64,000 nucleotides of DNA, taken from positions 41,287,358-41,351,357 of the forward strand of contig JANJXV010000004.1 of the NCBI GenBank assembly GCA_024803745.1. The letters run 5' to 3'. Source of the stretch: Megascapheus bottae. Taxonomy: Eukaryota; Chordata; Mammalia; Rodentia; Geomyidae. The translations under genes were made by a program, and so were the position numbers. Of this stretch, positions 58,130 through 64,000 are shown piece after piece (the first letter of the stretch is position 1; each line of letters begins with the position of its first letter). The notes under the pieces are model-generated. The model saw only the letters and a program-made list of their open reading frames with translations. It was not told the DNA's origin and did no database searches.

Positions 58130-58568
58130 TGCCTACTGCTGGGACTTGAACTCAAGTCCTTGTATTTGCTTGGCTTCTTATGGCTTGTGATCTGTGTTCA
58201 GATCCATGCTTCCAAGCTCAACTTTCTTCTTCCTTTCTTTTTTTTTTTGTCAATCTTGGGGCTTGAACTTGGGGCCTAGTCATGGTCCCTGAGCTTCTTT
58301 TGTTCAAGGCTAGCACTCTACCACTTGAGTTACAGGGCCACTTTTAGCCTTTTCTTTTTATGTGTTACTGAAGAATAGAACTCAAGGCTAAATGCTTGCT
58401 AGGCATACACTCTACCACCAAGACACATTCCTAGTCCCCAACCCAGCTTTTTGCCAGTAATTTTGCAGATGGAATCTTACAGGATTTTCTGTCTAGACTA
58501 ATATTGAACCATGCTTCAGATATAAGTCTCCTGAGTAGCTGGGATCACAGGTGTGAACCACCAGCTCA
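58130..58568 (-). mobile_element. B1-Geo SINE apparently split by an IDL-Geo insertion
   Basis: A Geo-type 3' piece ('ctgctgggacttgaactcaa', 58135-58160) lies left of, and a B1 head ('gtctcctgagtagctgggat', 'cacaggtgtgaaccaccagc', to 58568) lies right of, an IDL-Geo copy. The simplest reading is one minus-strand B1-Geo element interrupted by a later SINE. I could not find a clean TSD, so two unrelated fragments remain possible. Confidence 0.55.
58242..58438 (-). mobile_element. IDL-Geo dimeric SINE (older copy)
   Basis: 'gtcaatcttggggcttgaac', 'gcactctaccacttgagtta', 'gcttgctaggcatacactct', 'accaccaagacacattccta' follow the IDL-Geo complement with more mutations than other copies. Confidence 0.75.
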
Positions 58569-59331
58569 CAGATCAAAATAATCTTTAGGACATCTAAAAT
58601 GTGTTTTAAAAATATTTTCCTATACCTTAAACATTATACCATTATAGGTACTTTAAAAACATAGATATAGATAAAAATAAATTTATGACTTTATCACTGA
58701 GTTATTAATACCATGAAAAATGTTTATCTGAAATCTTTCCCATGCACATGTATTTACTATATATATTTATTTTACTTTATTGAACACATACATACATGTA
58801 TACATATGTTTTATGTAAATGATATATGATCATATTTTATTTTATTTATTTTTAATTGCCTTTTTTCATATGTTTTTTCTTGTAATTAATAGAAGGGTTA
58901 CATTATATTAATCAGATAGAAGGTGCTTTACATCACAAACATTGATACCCTTTCTCATGTCTTGGTCCCTATTTCCTTCCCTTCACCCCCGCTCCTCATC
59001 TTGTTTTCCCCCCTTCTCTATCCTATTTCAAATAACCAAATACACATATGTATGAGAAAATAAAGTGAAATACTGTAATAATATGAGATAATCAAGGGAC
59101 AGCAAAAGAGATGAGAGATAACATAGTACATTAAGGACAACAATCACTCATTATATGGCTTTTGTTTCTATATCTTGGAGGTCCTTTCATTTAGTGTCAT
59201 AATGTATGGCCTTATGTATCTAGGTTTTGCTGTACTGTAAATCTCTGCTGGGAGAGCCCAAGGTTTGTATTGATTATGGCAAATGAGGGAAACCATTGAG
59301 CCTATGTTCCTTTGAGTCTGGCTTACTTCAC

Positions 59332-62300
59332 TTAATATGATTTTTTAAAGTCTTTCCATTTCCTTACAAATGGGACGATGTCATTCTTTCTGACAGCAGC
59401 ATAGAATTCCATTGTGTACAAATACCACAACTTGTTGATCCACTCATCAACTGAGGGACATCTGGGTTGGTTCCATATCTTTGCTATGGTAAATAGTGCT
59501 GCAATGAACATCGTAGTACTAATGGCTTTAGTATGTCCTTGTTTCTGGACAATTGGGTAAATGCCAAGGAGTGCAATCGCTGGGTCATAGAAGAGCTCTG
59601 TGTTTAGTCTTTTGAGGAACTGCCATACTGCTTTCCATAGTGGTTCAAGGAGTTTGCACTCCCACCAACAATGTAGAAGTGATCCCTCCTGGCCACATCC
59701 CCTCCAGCATCTGTTATTATTATATTTCTTGATCATGGCCATTCTAACTGGAGTGAGGTTGAATCTTAGAGTAGTTTTGATTTGCATTTCTTTTATGGCC
59801 AGAAATGTCAAGCATTTCTTCATATGTGTATAGGCCATTCTTATTTCTTCTTCAGAGAAGTCTCTCTTTAAGTCTTTGGCCCATCTTTTAATGAGATGGT
59901 TGTTTCTTTGGAGATTAGTTTGGGAGTGATTTAATTTTTTGAGCTGTTGATATATTTTAGATGTGAGACCTTTGTCTGTTGAATGGTTAGTGAAGATCTT
60001 CTCCCACTCTTTAGTCTTTCTAGTTAATTTGCTAGCTATGTCCTTTGCCATACAGAAGTTCTGCAGTTTAATGCAGTCCCACTTATCCAGCCTTTCTCTG
60101 ATTTGTTGTGATTCTTGGTCCTTATTAAGAAAGTTTCGACCTCTGCCAAGGAGGCCTAGTGTATCTCCTATTCCTTCCTGTAAAGTTTTCAGTGTGTCAG
60201 CTTTTACCTCCAGGTCTTTGATCCATTTGGAGTTAATTCTAGTGCAAGGTGACAAAGAAGAATCCAAGTTTAGTTTTCTGCAGGTGCTTAACCAGTTCTG
60301 CCAGTACCACTTGTTGAAGAGGCTGTCTTTCTTCCATTCTATTTATTTGGCTCCCTTATCAAAGATTAGGTGGCCATAGGTCTGTGGGTTAATATCTGGG
60401 TCCTCAGTTCTATTCCATTGGTCTTCCGGCCTGTTCTTGTGCCAGTACCAAGCTGTTTTGGTCACTAGAGCTCTATAATAGAGTTTGGTATTGCAATTCC
60501 TCCAGCGCTGTTCTTTCTGCTAAGAATTGTTTTTGCTATACATGGTCTTTTATTATTCCACATGAAATTTTGGATTGCCTCTTCTATTTCTTTAAAGAAT
60601 GACATTGGGATATTGATGGGTATTGCATTGAATTTGTAGATACTCCTTGGCAAGATTGCCATTTTCAGGATGTTAATTCTTCCAATCCAGGAGCATGGGA
60701 GGTTTTTCCATTTCCTCAGTTCTGCTTTAACTTCCTTTTTCAGGGTTTTAAAGTTTTCATCAAAAAGTCCTTTACATTCTTAGTTAATTCCTAGGTACTT
60801 TATTTTCTTTGAGGCTGTTGCAAAAGGAGTTGCCTTCCTGATTGTTGCCTCGTTCCTCTCATTGTTGGCACATAGGAAGGCAGTTGATTTTTGAGGGTTA
60901 ATTTTATACCCTGCTACCTTGCCAAAATTTTGAATCAGCTCAATCAGCTTGGGAGTGGAATATATAGGGTTCTTTAAATACAGGATCATGTCATCTGCAA
61001 AGAGGGAAAGTTTCACTTCTTCTTTCCCTGTTTGGATTGCCTTTATGCTTGCTTCTTGCCTTATTGCTCTGACTAGGAATTCTAATGCTATGTTAAAGAG
61101 GAGTGAAGAGAGTGGGCATCCTTGTCTCATTCCTGATTTTAGAGGAAATGGCCTTAGCTTTTTGCTATTAAGTGTAATGCTAGCTCTGGGTTTGTCATAC
61201 ACAGCCTTTATTATACTGAGGAATGTTCCATGGATTCCTAGTTTCTCCAGAGCTTTTAGCAGAAAGGGGTGTTGGATCTTGTCAAATGCCTTTTCTACAT
61301 CTATTGAGACAATCATGTAATTCTTGTTCTTGCTCTTGATGATGTGTTGAATTATATTAATTGACTTGTGTATGTTGAACCAGTTGCATCCCTGTGATGA
61401 ATCCTGTTTGATCATACTGTATAACTTTTTTTGATGAGCTGCTGAAGATAGTTGGCTAGTATTTTGTTGAGAAGTTTTGTATCAATATTCATCAAAGAAA
61501 TGGCTCTATAGTTCTCTTTCTTTTTTTTAGTTTTTTGTTTTAAATATTCTCTTTTTTATTGAATCTCTGGCTGGTTTTGGGATGAGGGTTACATAGAATG
61601 AGTTTGGCAAAGAGCCTTCATTTTCAATTTTGTTGAAGAGCTTGAGGAGTATTGTTGTGGGCTCTGTTTCGAAAACCTTATAGAATTCGGCTGTGAATCC
61701 ATCTGGCCCTTGGCTTTTATTGGATGGCAGGTCTCTTATTGCCATTTCTATTTCAGTGCTTGAAATAGGTCTGTTTATTTGGATTAGGTCTTCTTGGTTC
61801 AGTGTAGGTATGTTAAAATTGGCTAGAAATTCATCGCTTTCTTCTAGATTCTCAAATATGTTGGCATAAAGGTTTGAAAAGTATTCCCTTATGATGCTCT
61901 GGATCTTGATAATTTCTGCCATGATATTACCATTCTCATCTGTGATTTTGTTTATTTGCATGTGCTACCTTCTTTTTTTGGTAAGATTTGCTAAGGGTCT
62001 GTCAATTTTGTTAATTTTTTTGAAAGAACCAACTCCTTGTTTTGTTGATTCTTTCTATAGATTTTTTTGGACTCCAATTTATTTAATTCTGCTTTGATTT
62101 TAATAATTTACTTCCTTCTACTTGGATTAGGGTTGGTTTGTTTCTATTTTTCAAAGAGCTTAAGGACATTTAATTGTTGGTTTGCGATTTTTTCCAATTT
62201 GTTAATGTAAGCACTCAGAGCTATAAATTTTCCTCTGAGTACTGCCTTGGCTGTGTCCCAAAGGAGCTGGCATTTTGTGTGCTCCCTTTTGTTAAATTTC

Positions 62301-63110
62301 ATAAACTGTTGAATTTCTGTTCTGATATTCTTGATAACCCATTGGTGATTCAACAATGTATTGTTCAATCTCCATGCTCAAATCTACAGGGTTTACGTTG
62401 GTGGAGACTGGTATTCAGTTCTGATTTGATGTCCTTGTGGTCTGAGAGAGTGCAGGGAATAATTTCATTGTTTCTGAATCTGCAGAGATTTGTTCTATGC
62501 CCTAAAATGTGGTGTACTTTGGAAAATGTTCCGAGTGTGCAGCTGAAAAAATGTATATGGTGATGATGCTGGATGAAATAATCTGTAGATGTCTGTTAGA
62601 TACAGTTGTTCAATTCTGAGGCTTCTCTGTTGAGTTTTTGCCTGGTTGTTCTGTCCGTACGTGAGAGTGGTGTGTTAAAGTTACCAACAATCACTGTGTT
62701 TCGACCAATGTGTGGTTTTAATGAAAGCAAAGTTTGCTTGATGAAGTTTGGTGCTTCAAGTTTAGGTGTATAGATATTTAGCATGGTTGTGTCCTCCTGG
62801 AGGTGATATCCCTTAATTAGTATGTAATAACCTTCCTTGTCTTTTCTCACTAAGTTTAGTTTGAAGTCTATTTTATCTGATATGACGATGGCAACTCCAG
62901 CTTATTTATGGGGGCCATTAGCTTGATCAACTTTATTCCAACCTCTCATTTTCAAAAAATGTTCTTTGGGGCAAGATGTGTCTCTTGAAGACAGCATAAT
63001 AATGGATATTGCCTTTTGATCCAACTAGACACTCTATGCTGTTTAATTGGAGAGTTAACTCCACTGATACTGAGATTTAGGATTGAAAAATATTTACTAG
63101 TTCCTGCCAT
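59332..63110 (-). pseudogene. L1 ORF2 pseudogene (endonuclease-reverse transcriptase)
   Basis: In an active L1, ORF2 protein nicks target DNA and reverse-transcribes L1 RNA in a cytoplasmic/nuclear ribonucleoprotein. Here ORF2 is spread over at least six open pieces with stops between. The endonuclease part (about 63110-62400) keeps a 'CCLQETHL' motif with the catalytic Glu, followed soon by a stop. A catalytic-Asp motif reads 'VGNFNTPLS', with Asn (codon at 62680-62682) where family members have Asp. The reverse transcriptase part lies at 61961-60780. It includes 'NKSQGPDGF', then in a 211-residue piece '[10 protein letters not shown]' (residues 39-48), 'RQGCPLS' (97-103) and the catalytic 'FADDM' (139-143). 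The C-terminal piece (60267-59332, 311 codons) keeps the zinc-knuckle-like Cys187, Cys191, His199, Cys200 and Cys204. A low-complexity insertion near 61515-61555 breaks the frame before the catalytic core. Confidence 0.93.
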
Positions 63111-63126
63111 TTTGAAAAGCTTTCAT

Positions 63127-63250
63127 GGGGGGCGGTGGGGGGAGGGTAAAGGGAACCAAGACATGTGAAAAGGTATCAATGTATGTGAATTAATGCACCT
63201 TCTATATGGCAAATATCATGTAACCCTTTTACTAATTACAATAAAAAAAA
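63127..63250 (+). mobile_element. Nested L1 3' end with perfect 13-bp TSD
   Basis: A 124-bp plus-strand insert starts in a G-rich tract ('ggggggcggtggggggaggg'), continues with 'gaaccaagacatgtgaaaag' and 'taatgcaccttctatatggc', and ends in an A-run. It is flanked by 'gaaaagctttcat' at 63114-63126 and 63251-63263. It sits in the spacer between ORF1 and ORF2 of the older minus-strand L1, in opposite orientation. It is nearly the same sequence as the end of the insertion at 5410-5708. Confidence 0.95.
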
Positions 63251-63295
63251 GAAAAGCTTTCATTAGGACCTGTGGCTTGACAGTTCTTGTGGTAA

Positions 63296-63600
63296 TTAGC
63301 TGGTATGATTTTTAGGTGCCATTGTTTTGTGTTGGTTTGCAATATGTAGAACATCTTTGAGAATTTTCTGTAATGCTGGTTTGGTTGCTACGTAATGTTG
63401 TAGCTTTTCCTTGGAATGGAAGGTTTTTATTGTTCCCTCTGTTATAAATGAGAGCTTAGCTGGCTACAGTATTCTTGGCTGGTAATTATTTGCCGTAAGG
63501 GCAGGACATATATCCTTCCAATCTCTTCTTGCTTGCATGGTCTGTGCTGAGAAATCTGTGGTTATTCTGATTTCTTTTCCTTTGTAAGTGATTGTTCTGA
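63296..63600 (-). pseudogene. L1 ORF1 C-terminal fragment
   Basis: ORF1 protein is the RNA-binding trimeric chaperone of the L1 particle. Only the C-terminal domain remains. The translation contains 'GKEIRITTDFSAQTMQARRD' and 'NNYQPRIL', then a stop where family members have Tyr before 'PAKLSF', and continues through 'LQHYVATKPALQKIL' to a terminal stop at 63296-63298. The N-terminal coiled coil and RRM are absent because the element breaks at 63600. Confidence 0.88.
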
Positions 63601-64000
63601 CCTTGTTTCTGGACATTTGGGTAAATGCCAAGGAGTGGAATTGCTGGGTCATAGGGGAGCTCTATGTTTAGTCTTTTCAGGAACTGCCATACTGCTTTCC
63701 ATAGTGGTTGAAGGAGTTTGTACTCCCACCAGCAGTGTAGTAGTGATCCCTCCTGGCCACATCCCCTCCAGTATCTGCTGTTATTAGTTTTCTTGATCCT
63801 GGCCATTCTAATTGGAGTGAGGTGGAATCTTAGAGTTGTTTTGATTTGCATTTCTTTTATGACCAGAGATGTCGAGCATTTCTTCATGTGTCTATGGGCC
63901 ATTCTTATTTCTTCTTCAGAGAAGACTCTCTTTAATTCTTTGGCCCATATTTTGATGGGATGGTTGTTTCTTTGGAGATTAATTTTGGAGTGATTCAATT
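63601..64000 (-). mobile_element. Second L1 fragment (ORF2 C-terminal region)
   Basis: Minus-strand sequence collinear with 59540-59940 of the first L1, with about 40 differences in 400 bases by hand count. It encodes the ORF2 C-terminal region, but two cysteines of the zinc-knuckle-like motif are Tyr ('RYWRGCGQ', 'HCWWEYKLL'). It stops abruptly at 63600 after 'aaatgtccagaaacaagg' (minus strand), where the ORF1 fragment of the first L1 begins. It continues beyond the window at 64000. Confidence 0.9.

Larger units (their letters stand above)
58861..63600 (-). mobile_element. L1 LINE, 5'-truncated in ORF1, with full-length ORF2 region
   Basis: Read on the minus strand, it runs from the C-terminal part of ORF1 (63600-63296) through a short spacer, the whole ORF2 region (start codon complement at 63108-63110) and a 3' UTR (59331-58861) with a C-rich plus-strand tract near 58982-59012. 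The 3' UTR ends in an A-rich tail at about 58880-58861. It is a defective copy with several stops and frameshifts. A plus-strand L1 end is nested at 63127-63250. At 63600 it abuts a second minus-strand L1 fragment. No TSD could be assigned. Confidence 0.93.

Noticed and set aside
60780..61415. Active reverse transcriptase gene
   Set aside because: The catalytic motifs are present, but the surrounding ORF2 has multiple stops and frameshifts, and the endonuclease is damaged. It is a pseudogene.

Overview
The window is mammalian nuclear DNA, with no bacterial, plasmid or viral gene organisation. It holds interspersed retroelements, old DNA-transposon and LTR relics, microsatellites and unique non-coding sequence. 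I recognise no host protein-coding exon, tRNA, rRNA or other RNA gene. The only recognisable coding sequence is decayed LINE-1 (L1) ORF sequence at the right end, so the window is probably intergenic or lies inside a large intron.

The organism is most likely a geomyoid rodent (kangaroo rat, pocket mouse or pocket gopher). The commonest young SINE is a dimer of about 190 bp. It has a tRNA-Ala/ID-like left half and a second, pol-III-like right half ending near 'ggactggcaaaa'. This matches what I recall of IDL-Geo, a SINE described as restricted to Geomyoidea. A second abundant SINE joins a 7SL-derived B1-like head to the same kind of right half.

Layout. 1-5 kb: unique sequence, a hAT relic, SINE pieces and two (CA)n arrays. 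5.4-5.7 kb: a young 5'-truncated L1 with a perfect 16-bp target-site duplication (TSD). 6-10 kb: MIR, a MaLR-type LTR, an L2 interrupted by two IDL-Geo copies at one target site, two hAT relics and a B1-ID element. 10-21 kb: old L1 3' ends, SINEs in both orientations and microsatellites. 22-23 kb: L2. 25-28 kb: SINEs, an L1 3' UTR relic, L2 and MIR. 28-46 kb: long unique stretches with scattered SINEs and polypyrimidine tracts. 46-58 kb: dense SINEs, three MIR/L1 relics, a strong short hairpin and an MLT1-type LTR. 58.9-64 kb: a minus-strand L1 running from ORF1 C-terminus through ORF2 to its 3' UTR. It carries a nested plus-strand L1 end and abuts a second L1 fragment.

Nothing here works together as a pathway. 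The order of events is still readable: ancient L2, MIR, hAT and MaLR first, then older L1 and B1-ID composites, then B1-Geo and IDL-Geo SINEs, then the youngest L1 insertions with intact TSDs. Family names come from recall of consensus sequences and were not checked by a database search. Boundaries without a stated TSD are approximate.
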